This document shows, one piece after another, positions 26,424-35,878 of a DNA stretch of 36,197 nt (positions are counted from its first letter, which is position 1; the number at the start of each line of letters is the position of its first letter). Under the pieces are notes generated by a model. It was not told the DNA's origin and made no database searches. It saw only the letters and a program-made list of their open reading frames with translations. Both the position numbers and the translations under genes were made by a program. The stretch is from Pelagibacteraceae bacterium AG-325-E23. GTDB taxonomy: Bacteria > Pseudomonadota > Alphaproteobacteria > Pelagibacterales > Pelagibacteraceae. The stretch is from the NCBI GenBank assembly GCA_003282945.1, contig QBYG01000012.1:1-36197 (forward strand), read 5' to 3'.

Positions 26424-27880
26424 TATTCCATCCACCAATCTGTTATATTATTTTTATAATTGATTTTTTCCTCCATTGAATAAGCAATATTTAAAACTGT
26501 TTGTTCATCAAACGGTTTACCTATTATTTGTAAACCTAATGGATAATTATTTTTATCCGTACCTGCTGGTATTGAAATTCCAGGCAAACCTGCTAAGTTT
26601 ACTGGAACAGTAAATATATCATTTAAATACATTGAAACTGGATCATTAGATTTTTCTCCTATTTTAAATGCAGAACTAGGCGTTGAAGGTGTTAAAATAG
26701 CATCAACTTTATTATAAGCTTCATCAAAATCTTTTTTAATTAACTGCCTTACTTTTTGGGCTTTGAGATAGTAAGCATCATAATATCCAGAAGACAAAAC
26801 ATATGTGCCTATCATTATTCTTCTCTTTACTTCTTCTCCAAAACCCTCTGATCTAGTTTTTTCATACATATCAATTAAACTTTCCCCAGAAGATCTTAAA
26901 CCATATTTAACACCATCATATCTTGCCAAATTAGATGATGCTTCTGCTGGTGCTACAATATAATAAGTAGGCAAAGCATAACTTGTGTGAGGTAATGAAA
27001 TATCAATTATTTCAGCTCCACAATCTTTTGCATATTCAATACCTTTTTTCCAAAGAATCTCAATTTCACCTGGCATCCCATCAACTCTGTATTCCTTTGG
27101 GATTCCAATTTTTATACCTTTGATATTTCTAGTTAGTTCTGATGAATAATTATTTCTCTGAAAATCTATTGAAGTTGAATCTTTCTTATCAAATGATGAG
27201 ATCACTTCTAAAAGAATGGAGCTATCTTTGACATCTTTGCTCATCGGACCTGCTTGATCTAGAGATGAGGCAAAGGCAACAATTCCATATCTAGAACAGC
27301 TTCCATAAGTAGGTTTTAGACCTACAGTTCCAGTAAAGGAGGCTGGTTGTCTAATAGATCCACCAGTATCAGTTCCTATTGTTACAGGTGTTAAATTGGC
27401 TGCTAAAGCCGATGAAGAACCACCTGATGATCCACCTGGAACTAAATCTTTTGCAATTGGGTTTTGAACATTGCCAAAAAAACTTGTTTCATTAGATGAG
27501 CCCATTGCAAATTCATCACAATTAAGTTTGCCGAGCAAAATACCACCTTCATTCCATATATTTTGTGTTACAGTAGATTCATAGCTAGGAACAAAATTAT
27601 TTAAAATATTGCTTCCAGCTGTTGTTCTTACTTCATTTGTACAAAATAAATCTTTTACAGCAATTGGAATGCCTGGAAGTTTTAAATCAAAATTTGGTTT
27701 GTTATCAAACTCCTTTGAAAGTTTAAGACAATTTTCAAAATTTTCAGTTACATATGCATTTAGTTTTTTTGACTTTTCAGATCTATCAATAAAAGATTTT
27801 GCAACTTCATTTGATGATATTTTCTTTTCTTTAATATTTTTAATTAATTCAAAAAGGCTCAAAGATGTTATTTCATTCAT
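26423..27880 (-). CDS. gatA: Aspartyl/glutamyl-tRNA amidotransferase subunit A
   Basis: Glutaminase/amidase subunit of GatCAB that releases ammonia from glutamine for transfer to the aminoacyl-tRNA. 485 residues. The amidase-signature catalytic triad is visible: Lys76 (IAVKDLFCT), cis-Ser151 ([11 protein letters not shown], 148-158) and nucleophile Ser175 ([12 protein letters not shown], 169-180). [17 protein letters not shown] (117-133) and the [21 protein letters not shown] stretches near the C-terminus are typical of GatA rather than other amidases. Starts at ATG 27880, sharing one base with the gatC stop. Confidence 0.98.
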   Translation of the reverse strand: MNEITSLSLFELIKNIKEKKISSNEVAKSFIDRSEKSKKLNAYVTENFENCLKLSKEFDNKPNFDLKLPGIPIAVKDLFCTNEVRTTAGSNILNNFVPSYESTVTQNIWNEGGILLGKLNCDEFAMGSSNETSFFGNVQNPIAKDLVPGGSSGGSSSALAANLTPVTIGTDTGGSIRQPASFTGTVGLKPTYGSCSRYGIVAFASSLDQAGPMSKDVKDSSILLEVISSFDKKDSTSIDFQRNNYSSELTRNIKGIKIGIPKEYRVDGMPGEIEILWKKGIEYAKDCGAEIIDISLPHTSYALPTYYIVAPAEASSNLARYDGVKYGLRSSGESLIDMYEKTRSEGFGEEVKRRIMIGTYVLSSGYYDAYYLKAQKVRQLIKKDFDEAYNKVDAILTPSTPSSAFKIGEKSNDPVSMYLNDIFTVPVNLAGLPGISIPAGTDKNNYPLGLQIIGKPFDEQTVLNIAYSMEEKINYKNNITDWWME

Positions 27881-28167
27881 TATTCAACTACTTTCGGAAC
27901 AACAAAAAAATCATCATTTTTTTCAGGAGAATTTTTAAGAATCTTTTCTCTTATATTGTCGCTTGTTATTTTATCTTCTCTGAATCTTAAAGTTGTTTCA
28001 GCTATAGAGGTTAATGGTTCAACATTATCAGTTTTTAGCTCGTTTAACTTTTCAATAAATTCAAATATAGAATTCATATCATCTGCCAATTTTTCAGCTT
28101 TTTTCACTTCAAGCGATATCCTTGCTAATTTTGATATGTGTTTTACAGTTTTAAGATCTATTGTCAT
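27880..28167 (-). CDS. gatC: Aspartyl/glutamyl-tRNA amidotransferase subunit C
   Basis: Small subunit that wraps around GatA and GatB and stabilises the complex. I start it at ATG 28167 (95 residues), since [19 protein letters not shown] is the normal GatC N-terminus; a GTG at 28197 would add ten unrelated residues. Other features are [20 protein letters not shown] and the C-terminal [10 protein letters not shown] and [11 protein letters not shown], all typical. First gene of gatCAB, divergent from ruvX with a 50-base spacer, as in other alphaproteobacteria. Confidence 0.95.
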   Translation of the reverse strand: MTIDLKTVKHISKLARISLEVKKAEKLADDMNSIFEFIEKLNELKTDNVEPLTSIAETTLRFREDKITSDNIREKILKNSPEKNDDFFVVPKVVE

Positions 28168-28217
28168 ATGGTAAAAAATAATGTCGCAAAGTACCACTTA
28201 AGTTAAAAATATACAAT

Positions 28218-28673
28218 ATGATCACAATTAATGAATTCAAAAACAAATTATCAAGTGGTTCAAGATTATTGGGTATAGATTTAGGCACAAAAAGGATTGG
28301 GATTGCAATAAGTGATTATAATCAAAAAATTGCAACTCCCCTTCAAACCTTAGATAAATCTAAACAAGGTAAATTAATTGATGAACTAGAAAGTATTATT
28401 ACAGAAAATGACATCAAAGGAATTATTATAGGTAATCCAATAAATATGGATGGCACCTACGGAAAATCTTCACAATCAGCAAAAGATATAGCAATCAATA
28501 TTTCAAATAAAATTGATATTCCTGTGTCTTTGTGGGATGAAAGATTATCTACTGTTGGTGCTTTCAATTTATCAAGTGAATTAGATATAAATGTCAGTAA
28601 AAGAGAGAAAGATATTGATAAGTTTGCAGCAGCTTTTATTTTACAAGGCGCTTTAGACTTTATTCAAAATTAA
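28218..28673 (+). CDS. ruvX: Putative pre-16S rRNA nuclease / Holliday junction resolvase-like YqgF
   Basis: 151 residues, RNase H-like fold. Members were first proposed as RuvC-like resolvases and later shown to act in 16S rRNA 5'-end maturation. LLGIDLGTKRIGIAISD (17-33) holds the first catalytic Asp (Asp21). The middle strand IKGIIIGNPINMDGTYGKSS and VSLWDERLST (Glu) follow, and the last acidic residue is in KREKDIDKFAAAFIL. It is divergent from gatC and upstream of pyrB, the usual alphaproteobacterial order. Confidence 0.94.
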   Translation: MITINEFKNKLSSGSRLLGIDLGTKRIGIAISDYNQKIATPLQTLDKSKQGKLIDELESIITENDIKGIIIGNPINMDGTYGKSSQSAKDIAINISNKIDIPVSLWDERLSTVGAFNLSSELDINVSKREKDIDKFAAAFILQGALDFIQN

Positions 28674-28676
28674 TGG

Positions 28677-28705
28677 TTGCATAGTTAACACTATATAGTT
28701 ATAGA
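28677..28705 (+). promoter_or_regulatory. Possible promoter for pyrB
   Basis: TTGCAT (28677-28682) and TATAGA (28700-28705) are separated by 17 bases in the 42-base gap between ruvX and pyrB. The spacer contains the ten-base palindrome ACTATATAGT (28690-28699). The start of transcription would fall about five bases before the pyrB ATG, so translation would be nearly leaderless if this is real. Confidence 0.35.
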
Positions 28706-28715
28706 GTTAATTTTA

Positions 28716-29657
28716 ATGGCAACTAAATCAAAAAAAGCTATTAAAATATCTCAAAAACATTTATTAGGTATCCAAGATTTATCTGTTAGCGATGTTACAA
28801 CAATCCTAAATGAAGCTTCTAGATTCATAGAATTAAATAAAAGCAAAAATAAAAAAATTGATATTTTAAAAGGAAAAACCCAAATAAACTTATTTTTCGA
28901 ACCCTCAACGAGAACACAGAGCTCGTTCGAATTAGCTGGAAAAAGATTGGGTGCAGATGTAATGACAATGAATATTACAAATTCTGCTATCAAAAAAGGT
29001 GAAACGTTAATAGATACTGCTATGACGTTAAATGCAATGCACCCAGACATTATTGTAATACGACACCAGGACTCAGGAGCTTGTAACCTTCTATCTCAAA
29101 AAGTTAATTGTGCAGTACTAAACGCAGGTGATGGTAGAAGAGAGCATCCAACTCAGGCATTATTGGATGCTTTAACAATTATAAATAGAAGAAAAAAAAT
29201 AGAAGGTCTTAAAATTGCAATATGTGGAGATATACTACATTCAAGAGTAGCAAGATCAAATATTTATCTTCTAAACATGTTGGGTGCAGAAGTAAATATA
29301 GTGGCCCCTACAAATTTGATGCCAAATGAAATTGAAAAATTTGGTGTAAATATTTTTTCTGACATGAAAAAAGGTGTTAAAGATTGCGACATAGTAATGA
29401 TGTTAAGATTACAAAATGAAAGAATGACAAGCTCATTTCTATCATCCAACAGAGAATACTATGAGTATTATGGCTTAACACCTGACAAAATTCAATATGC
29501 TAAAGAGGATGCTTTAATAATGCATCCAGGTCCAATGAATAGAGGAATTGAAATTGATACAAACTTAGCAGACGATATAAATAAAAGTGTAATTAAAGAA
29601 CAAGTTGAATTAGGTGTAGCAGTAAGGATGGCCTGCTTAAAGATTTTTTGTGAATAA
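28716..29657 (+). CDS. pyrB: Aspartate carbamoyltransferase, catalytic subunit
   Basis: Second step of pyrimidine synthesis: carbamoyl phosphate + aspartate to carbamoyl-aspartate. 313 residues. The carbamoyl-phosphate loop is [20 protein letters not shown] (60-79, STRT at 64-67); the mobile loop equivalent is [12 protein letters not shown] (90-101); [12 protein letters not shown] (144-155) and HPGPMNRG near residue 270 complete the site. No regulatory pyrI gene is adjacent. It is followed with no spacer by a pyrC-like gene, the arrangement in which a catalytically inactive dihydroorotase can serve as structural partner of the ATCase (known in Pseudomonas; inferred here). Confidence 0.98.
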   Translation: MATKSKKAIKISQKHLLGIQDLSVSDVTTILNEASRFIELNKSKNKKIDILKGKTQINLFFEPSTRTQSSFELAGKRLGADVMTMNITNSAIKKGETLIDTAMTLNAMHPDIIVIRHQDSGACNLLSQKVNCAVLNAGDGRREHPTQALLDALTIINRRKKIEGLKIAICGDILHSRVARSNIYLLNMLGAEVNIVAPTNLMPNEIEKFGVNIFSDMKKGVKDCDIVMMLRLQNERMTSSFLSSNREYYEYYGLTPDKIQYAKEDALIMHPGPMNRGIEIDTNLADDINKSVIKEQVELGVAVRMACLKIFCE

Positions 29658-30947
29658 ATGAAAAAAAAATACTTTATTAATGCAAATATAATTGATCCTC
29701 ATAACTCTTTGAATGAAATTGGAGGAATAATAATTGGAGAAAATGGAAAAATTGAAGCTGTTGGAAAAAAAGTAAATACCAATAACATTCCATCTAGAGA
29801 AAAAGTAACAGATTTAAGTGGAAAATACATATTTCCAGGCATTGTAGATATGCGAGTTTTTGTTGGTGAACCAGGATATGAATATAAAGAGAATTTTAGA
29901 ACCCTTAGTGAAGCTGCATTATCAGGTGGTGTAACATCAGTTGTTACAATGCCTAATACAAACCCAGTAATTGATAATGTATCAATAGTTGATTTTCTTA
30001 AAAGAAGAGGAAGAGATAAGTCAAAAATTAATATTTATCCAACGGCTGCATTAACAGTAAAAGCAGAAGGAGAAAATATGACTGAATTTGGTTTATTGCA
30101 GAGTAAAGGAATAATTGGTTTCACGGATGGAGTAAAAACAATTCAAAATCCTAGAATTATGAATAGGATTATGAATTCAGCATCAGATTTAAAGTCCTTA
30201 ATAATACAACATGCTGAAGATGCAGAATTATCAAAAGATGGAATGATTAATGATGGCATCATAGCAACAAAACTCGGTCTCCAAGGAATTCCAATAAGCG
30301 CTGAATTGTTAATTATAGAAAGAGACTTAACATTATTAGAATTTAATAGCTGTAGGTATCATATTTCTCAGATTTCATCTGCAAACTCTGTAGAGATAAT
30401 CAGAGAAAGAAAAAATAAAGTAAATTTCAGCTGTGGTGTTTCGATAAACAATTTATCATTAAATGAAAATGACATTGGAGATTTTAAAACTTTTTTAAAA
30501 TTATCACCTCCTTTAAGAACAGAAACTGATAGAAACGCTTTAGTTCAGGGATTAAATGATGAAACAATTGATGTTATTGTTTCTGATCATAAACCAGAAG
30601 ATGAAGAAAATAAAAGATTAACTTTTGCTCAAGCAGAAACTGGCGCATCTGGAATTGAAACTTTATTGCCCTTGAGCTTAGAATTATATCATAATGGATC
30701 GGTTGATTTGGAAACTATAATAAAAGCTTTAACATCAAAACCTGCAGAAATACTCAAAATAAATAAAGGTAACTTGTCGACAGGAAATGATGCTGATTTT
30801 TGTATTGTAGATATAAATAAACCTTGGGTTGTTAGAAAAGAGAAATTGATATCAAAATCAAAAAATACCCCTATTGAAGACAAAAAACTTCAGGGTAAAG
30901 TTATAAGTACATTTGTTAAGGGTGAAGAATTATTTAAATCTGAATAA
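29658..30947 (+). CDS. pyrC: Dihydroorotase-like protein lacking the HxH metal motif
   Basis: 429-residue amidohydrolase-fold protein following pyrB directly. Family features are the GKYIFPGIVDMRV (56-67) entry strand, EPGYEYKENF (71-80), MPNTNPVIDN and HAEDAEL. However, the first metal motif, normally DxHxH, reads DMRVFVGEPG here: Arg66 and Phe68 replace both zinc-binding histidines. The late site SDHKPEDEENKR has Glu where SDHAPH has its second His. Enzymes of this kind (PyrC', 'PyrX') are usually inactive and support the ATCase complex; a separate catalytic pyrC would then be required elsewhere. Many alphaproteobacterial pyrB-linked copies show a similar RVF sequence, as far as I recall. 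It shares one base with plsY. Confidence 0.88.
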   Translation: MKKKYFINANIIDPHNSLNEIGGIIIGENGKIEAVGKKVNTNNIPSREKVTDLSGKYIFPGIVDMRVFVGEPGYEYKENFRTLSEAALSGGVTSVVTMPNTNPVIDNVSIVDFLKRRGRDKSKINIYPTAALTVKAEGENMTEFGLLQSKGIIGFTDGVKTIQNPRIMNRIMNSASDLKSLIIQHAEDAELSKDGMINDGIIATKLGLQGIPISAELLIIERDLTLLEFNSCRYHISQISSANSVEIIRERKNKVNFSCGVSINNLSLNENDIGDFKTFLKLSPPLRTETDRNALVQGLNDETIDVIVSDHKPEDEENKRLTFAQAETGASGIETLLPLSLELYHNGSVDLETIIKALTSKPAEILKINKGNLSTGNDADFCIVDINKPWVVRKEKLISKSKNTPIEDKKLQGKVISTFVKGEELFKSE

Positions 30948-31522
30948 TGGATTATATTATAACAGCTTTGGTATCTTATCTATTTGGTTCTATACCATTT
31001 GGATATCTATTCACAAAAATTTTACTTAAAATGGATATTAGAAATGTAGGATCAGGAAATATTGGCGCCACAAATGTTTTAAGAACTGGCAATAAGTCAT
31101 TGGGTTATTTAACACTTGTTTTAGATATAGCAAAAGCTTTTGTGCCTGTTATCTATATAAAGTTCAATTATCCTGATTTAGTTTATATATCTGCACTTTG
31201 TGCATTTTTAGGACATTTATTCCCTGTTTGGCTAAAATTCAAAGGTGGCAAAGGTGTTGCAACATTTGTTGGAATTTTGATTTCATTAAATATTTATTAC
31301 GCATTAGTTTTTGGCATTTTTTGGATTTTAACTTTTTTAATATCAAAATATTCGTCTCTATCCTCATTGTTGGCTTCAATTTCAATACCAATCTACCTAC
31401 TAATCATTGATCAAGGTAACGTAATTTTTTTCACCATTATGTTTGTTTTGATTTTTTATACACATAGAGAAAATATAAAAAGATTAATAAATAAAGAAGA
31501 AACCAAGAGTAAAATTTATTAA
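30947..31522 (+). CDS. plsY: Acyl-phosphate:glycerol-3-phosphate acyltransferase PlsY
   Basis: Inner-membrane enzyme that starts phospholipid synthesis by acylating glycerol 3-phosphate with acyl-phosphate. 191 residues with about five membrane helices. Its three conserved cytoplasmic motifs are visible: SIPFGYLFTKIL (15-26) leading to RNVGSGNIGATNVLR (32-46), then LGHLFPVWLKFKGGKGVATF (88-107, the Gly-Gly-Lys-Gly loop), and a C-terminal HRENIKRLINKEE. Start ATG overlaps the pyrC stop (TAATG). dprA, often found between plsY and topA in alphaproteobacteria, is absent here. Confidence 0.96.
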   Translation: MDYIITALVSYLFGSIPFGYLFTKILLKMDIRNVGSGNIGATNVLRTGNKSLGYLTLVLDIAKAFVPVIYIKFNYPDLVYISALCAFLGHLFPVWLKFKGGKGVATFVGILISLNIYYALVFGIFWILTFLISKYSSLSSLLASISIPIYLLIIDQGNVIFFTIMFVLIFYTHRENIKRLINKEETKSKIY

Positions 31523-31554
31523 TTTGACAGATTAATAGTTATAAGTAGTTTGAC
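31523..31554 (+). repeat. Direct TTTGAC repeat in the plsY-topA spacer
   Basis: TTTGAC occurs at 31523-31528 and 31549-31554, 26 bases apart, each followed by an AT-rich ATTAAT/TAATTA stretch just before topA. The first copy contains a perfect TTGACA -35 box (31524-31529), but no good -10 lies at 16-18 bases. Could be a promoter element or chance. Confidence 0.3.
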
Positions 31555-31559
31555 TAATT

Positions 31560-34121
31560 ATGAATCTTGTAATTGTTGAAAGTCCTGCAAAAGCTAAAAC
31601 TATAAATAAATATCTAGGTTCAGATTATACTGTTTTAGCAAGTTATGGTCATATTAGAGACCTTCCTTCAAAAAATGGTTCTGTTGATCCAGAAAATTCT
31701 TTTAAAATGATTTGGGAAGTAGATAGTTTCTCAAAAAAATATTTAAAAGAAATTACCGATACGGCTAAAAATTCAGAAAAGATTATTTTAGCTACTGACC
31801 CAGATCGTGAAGGTGAAGCAATTGCTTGGCATGTAAAAGAGTTTTTGAATGAAAAAAAACTACTTAAAGATAAAAAAGTTGAACGTGTAGTTTTTAACGA
31901 AATAACAAAAAAAGCTGTAACAAACGGAATAGAAAATCCAAGAAATATTGAAAATGAACTTGTAGATGCCTACATGGCAAGAAGAGCGCTGGACTATTTG
32001 GTAGGATTTAATATATCTCCAATTCTATGGACAAAATTACCAGGATCTAAATCAGCAGGAAGAGTGCAATCTGTTGCTCTTAGATTATTAACTGAAAGAG
32101 AACATGAAATAGAAGTTTTTAAACCAGAAGAATTTTGGACACTTAATCTAAAATTCTTAACGAAGGAAAACTCAAATATAAACACATCTATTACTCAATT
32201 AGATGGGGAAAAAATTGAAAAATTCTCATTTAAAAATAAAGAAGATATTAATAACGCATTAGATGCAATCAAAAATAAAAAATATAATATTACAGATATA
32301 ACCTCTAAAATTTACACAAGAAACCCATCAGGTCCTTTTACAACTTCTACTTTACAACAAACTTCATCTAGTAAACTGGGTTTTGGAGCATCTAGGACAA
32401 TGCAAATTGCCCAAAGATTATATCAAGGTATTGATATTGATGGCGAAACTATTGGATTAATTACTTATATGCGTACAGATGGAACAAATATATCAAAGGA
32501 TGCTGTGGCCACTTTTAGAGATTTCATTACTCAAAACTATGGTGAAAAATATTTGCCACCTTCCCCCTTAAATTATTCAGGTAAAAAAGCAAAAAATGCG
32601 CAAGAAGCACATGAGGCTATTAGGCCGACAGAAATTAGTAGAGTTCCTGAAGATATGAAAAAATATTTAAGTACTGATCAATACAAACTTTACAACTTGA
32701 TTTGGTCAAGATCATTATCTTCACAAATGGAAACTGCAAAATTTGACAGAAAAACTATAACTATCACATCTGAAGATTATAAAAATATTTGTAAAGCTAG
32801 TGGCTCAACTTTAAAATTTGATGGTTTTTTAAAGATTTCAAGGTTAGAAGAAAATAAAGATGACGAAAACATTTTACCAGATGTCGGCAAAGGTGAGGTG
32901 GAGTTTAAAGACTTTACAGATGAACAACATTTCACACAACCACCACCAAGATTTTCAGAAGCAAGCCTTGTTAAAAAGTTAGAAGAATTAGGAATCGGAA
33001 GACCTTCAACATATGCTAGTATAATATCAGTTATTTCTAATAGAGGTTATGCAGATATAGAAAACAAAAGATTTTTTCCAACTGATAGAGGTAAGTTACT
33101 CTCCGCTTTCCTTGAAAAATTATTTTCAAAATATGTGGATTATGATTTTACTGCGAAATTAGAAGATCAATTAGACGACATAACATCTGGTAAAGAAAAT
33201 TGGATTAAAGTCTTAGAGGAATTTTGGCGAGATTTCAATTTAAATGTAACAGATGTTAAAGAAAAACGGACAAGAGAAGTCTTGGATATGCTAAATGAGA
33301 GTTTGGGCTCATTAATATTTGAAGTCGATAAAGATGGAAAAATTAATAGAAAATGTAAATTATGTGATAGCGGTCAATTAAGTTTAAAAAATAGTTTTCG
33401 TGGTGGTGCTTTTATTGGATGTTCAAATTATCCAGATTGTAAATTTACAAGACCTCTTTCAAAGTCTAAAGCTGCTCAACAATTGACTTTAGCTGAGCCA
33501 AAATTAATTGGCCAAAATGATATGGGAAAGGACATTTATTTAAAAAATGGAAGATTTGGTCCCTATCTTCAATATGAAAAAGAAATTGATGATGCTGAAG
33601 AAAAAAAAAAGAAAAAGAGAAAATTAAAAAAAGAAGAAAATAATTTTAAAAATGTATCTATTCCAAAGGGAATTGGTATTAAAAGTATAGATTTAGATAG
33701 AGCAAAATATTTATGCTCGCTTCCAATTAGTCTAGGTAAAAATCCTGAAAATGATAAAGATATTACAGTAAATGTTGGTCGTTTTGGACCTTATTTAAAG
33801 TGTGAAAATAAATCTGCACGCTTAGACAATGTTGAAGAAATATTTAGCATTGGTCTTAATAGAGCTGTAACTCTAATAGCTGAGGCAAAACCTGGAAGAA
33901 TTTCATCATCATTGATTAAAGATCTCGGTGAACACCCCGAAGATAAAAAACAAGTAAGGATTATGAAAGGTCAGTTTGGGCCTTATATAAAATACAAATC
34001 ACTAAACGCTACTATACCCGAAGAAAAAGACCCAATTGAATTAACAATGGAGGAAGCTCTTATTTTAATTGAGAAAAGAAAAGAGTACGATAAGAATAAA
34101 AAGAAAAAAAAAAGTAAATAA
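31560..34121 (+). CDS. topA: DNA topoisomerase I (type IA)
   Basis: Relaxes negative supercoils by a single-strand break and 5'-phosphotyrosine bond. 853 residues. The TOPRIM domain opens MNLVIVESPAKAKTINKYLG (1-20), with the acidic ATDPDREGEAIAWH motif near 78-91. The nucleophile is Tyr303 in GLITYMRTDGTN. LEELGIGRPSTYASII is the conserved late core motif. After the core there is one four-Cys zinc ribbon (CKLCDSG...GCSNYPDCKF, ~600-630) and three FGPY repeats: NGRFGPYLQYE (~664), VGRFGPYLKCE (~738) and KGQFGPYIKYK (~801). A Lys-rich linker sits at ~680-695, and the protein ends in a Lys-rich tail. Shares one base with the RidA-family gene. Confidence 0.98.
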   Translation: MNLVIVESPAKAKTINKYLGSDYTVLASYGHIRDLPSKNGSVDPENSFKMIWEVDSFSKKYLKEITDTAKNSEKIILATDPDREGEAIAWHVKEFLNEKKLLKDKKVERVVFNEITKKAVTNGIENPRNIENELVDAYMARRALDYLVGFNISPILWTKLPGSKSAGRVQSVALRLLTEREHEIEVFKPEEFWTLNLKFLTKENSNINTSITQLDGEKIEKFSFKNKEDINNALDAIKNKKYNITDITSKIYTRNPSGPFTTSTLQQTSSSKLGFGASRTMQIAQRLYQGIDIDGETIGLITYMRTDGTNISKDAVATFRDFITQNYGEKYLPPSPLNYSGKKAKNAQEAHEAIRPTEISRVPEDMKKYLSTDQYKLYNLIWSRSLSSQMETAKFDRKTITITSEDYKNICKASGSTLKFDGFLKISRLEENKDDENILPDVGKGEVEFKDFTDEQHFTQPPPRFSEASLVKKLEELGIGRPSTYASIISVISNRGYADIENKRFFPTDRGKLLSAFLEKLFSKYVDYDFTAKLEDQLDDITSGKENWIKVLEEFWRDFNLNVTDVKEKRTREVLDMLNESLGSLIFEVDKDGKINRKCKLCDSGQLSLKNSFRGGAFIGCSNYPDCKFTRPLSKSKAAQQLTLAEPKLIGQNDMGKDIYLKNGRFGPYLQYEKEIDDAEEKKKKKRKLKKEENNFKNVSIPKGIGIKSIDLDRAKYLCSLPISLGKNPENDKDITVNVGRFGPYLKCENKSARLDNVEEIFSIGLNRAVTLIAEAKPGRISSSLIKDLGEHPEDKKQVRIMKGQFGPYIKYKSLNATIPEEKDPIELTMEEALILIEKRKEYDKNKKKKKSK

Positions 34122-34582
34122 TGTCTATTATTGCAAAATTAAAAGAAATGGGTTTTGTTCTACCAAAAGCAACAGATCCCGTTGGTTCATATGTTGCTAC
34201 AAAAATTTCTGGCAAATTACTATATATTTCAGGACAAATATCAATCGATGCCGATGGACAATTGATTAAAGGGAAAGTTGGTAAAGACTTTAATACAGAA
34301 GAAGCCTACGAAGCTGCACAAAGATGTGCTTTAAATATAATTGCTCAAGCTAAAAAAGCATGCTCAGATGATTTATCAAAAATTAAATCATGTATTAAAT
34401 TAACAGGGTTTGTTAATTCTACTGAAGACTTTATTGAGCAACCAAAGGTAGTTAATGGAGCCTCAGATTTAATTAAAAATGTCTTTGGAGATAATGGTGC
34501 CCATACACGCGCTGCCGTAAGCACTAATAGTTTACCTTTAGGTGTTGCAGTTGAGGTTGATGCAATATTTGAGATTTATTAG
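34121..34582 (+). CDS. RidA (YjgF/YER057c/UK114) family protein
   Basis: 153 residues, trimeric chorismate-mutase-like fold. Family features are LLYISGQISIDADGQL, KVGKDFNTEEAYEAAQRCALN, IKSCIKLTGFVNSTEDF, PKVVNGASDLIKNVFG and HTRAAVSTNSLPLGVAVEVDAIFEI. The last carries the Arg that in RidA contacts the substrate carboxylate. The N-terminal extension (LKEMGFVLPKATDPVGSYV) and the SLPLGVAVEVDA ending point to the UK114-like subgroup of slightly longer proteins rather than classical RidA. Classical RidA hydrolyses reactive enamines/imines; whether this subgroup does is unsure. Overlaps topA by one base and ends base-to-base with the convergent ugd stop. Confidence 0.88.
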   Translation: MSIIAKLKEMGFVLPKATDPVGSYVATKISGKLLYISGQISIDADGQLIKGKVGKDFNTEEAYEAAQRCALNIIAQAKKACSDDLSKIKSCIKLTGFVNSTEDFIEQPKVVNGASDLIKNVFGDNGAHTRAAVSTNSLPLGVAVEVDAIFEIY

Positions 34583-35878
34583 TTATCTACCGATACTATA
34601 ATATTCAATATTTTTATTTTTCATTTTCATGGGTGAATATAAATTTCTTAAATCATAAATCTTAAATTTCTTTTTATTATTCAACCTATTAAAGTTTAGC
34701 TGCTTAAACTCATTCCACTCTGTATGTATAATTAAAAGGTCACTATTTTTACATGCATCTTTGATATTATCAAAATAAGCTACTTTTTTCTTATTAAAAT
34801 TATTTTTTATTCCAGTTGGCTCATAGTACGAAACTTTTGAACCCTTTTTAATTAAATAAGGAATTAATTTTAGAGATGCTGAGTCTCTCATATCATCAGT
34901 ACCAGCCTTAAAAGTAACACCTAAAAAAGTAATTTTCTTATTTTTCATTTTATTATTTAGTATTTTTTTAATTTTGCTCAATAAATATTTGTACCTATTA
35001 TCATTAGAGTAAATTGTAGATTTAACTATAGTTAAATTGGTTTTAAATTTTTTTGAAGTAGAAATTAAAGCACGTGTATCTTTTGGAAAACAAGAACCAC
35101 CATAACCTGGTCCAGCTCTTAAGAATCTTCCTCCAATTCTTTCGTCAGCACCAATACCTACCGCAACATCTGTAATGTCTACTCTAAGTTTCTCACATAA
35201 ATTTGAAATTTCATTAATAAATGTAATTTTTGTTGCTAGGAATGCATTAGCTGCATATTTTATAACCTCGGCAGCACGTCTTGATGTATTAAAATATCTG
35301 CCTTTCTTTTTAATAATTGGGGAATATAAATTTTTTAAAAAATTATTAGCCCTTTTACTATTAGTTCCTACTAAAATTCGATCAGGAAACATGAAATCTC
35401 TAATAGCTTCTCCTTCCCTTAGAAATTCTGGATTTGAAACAACATCAAATAATTTTTTATTTTTATTGGTTGTTAAAAATTTTTGAATTTTATCGCCAGT
35501 AGTTACTGGAACTGTAGATTTAGTAACGATTATTTTATATTTATTTAGATTATTTTTTATATCCTTTAAAACTTGATAAACATATTTTAAATCAGCTTCA
35601 TTAGATTTAGGTTTAGTAGGGGTACCAACACATATAAATATAAGATCTGATTTATTAATTGATTTTGATATATTTGACGAAAATTCTAATCTTTTTTGCT
35701 TTAGATTTCTTTTAACAAATTCTTCTAAACCAGGTTCATAAATAGGAATTTCACCATTTTTAAGTTTGGAAATTTTGTTTGCATTGTTATCTACACAAAT
35801 AACATTATTACCAAGTTCAGCAAAACATGCTCCACTGACTAAACCTACATAGCCAGACCCTATCATGCATATTTTCAT
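34583..35878 (-). CDS. ugd: UDP-glucose 6-dehydrogenase
   Basis: Oxidises UDP-glucose to UDP-glucuronate in two NAD+-dependent steps. 431 residues. The N-terminal NAD motif is ICMIGSGYVGLVSGACFAEL (3-22), with acidic Asp30 ending the second strand; CVGTPTKP (83-90), STVPVTTGDK (121-130) and NPEFLREGEAIRDFMFPDRI (149-168) follow. Catalytic Cys263 lies in GPGYGGSCFPKDTRAL (256-271). The C-terminal UDP-binding domain has FLGVTFKAGTDDMRDSAS. It overlaps the galU stop by four bases, so precursor synthesis and oxidation are coupled. The product would feed surface polysaccharide or glycolipid synthesis. Confidence 0.97.
   Translation of the reverse strand: MKICMIGSGYVGLVSGACFAELGNNVICVDNNANKISKLKNGEIPIYEPGLEEFVKRNLKQKRLEFSSNISKSINKSDLIFICVGTPTKPKSNEADLKYVYQVLKDIKNNLNKYKIIVTKSTVPVTTGDKIQKFLTTNKNKKLFDVVSNPEFLREGEAIRDFMFPDRILVGTNSKRANNFLKNLYSPIIKKKGRYFNTSRRAAEVIKYAANAFLATKITFINEISNLCEKLRVDITDVAVGIGADERIGGRFLRAGPGYGGSCFPKDTRALISTSKKFKTNLTIVKSTIYSNDNRYKYLLSKIKKILNNKMKNKKITFLGVTFKAGTDDMRDSASLKLIPYLIKKGSKVSYYEPTGIKNNFNKKKVAYFDNIKDACKNSDLLIIHTEWNEFKQLNFNRLNNKKKFKIYDLRNLYSPMKMKNKNIEYYSIGR

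Noticed and set aside
26424-26438. TTG start for gatB
   Set aside because: Five extra codons inside gatA; ATG 26423 gives the TAATG junction seen elsewhere in the window.
28168-28197. GTG start for gatC
   Set aside because: Ten extra residues unlike GatC; ATG 28167 begins exactly at the conserved [15 protein letters not shown].
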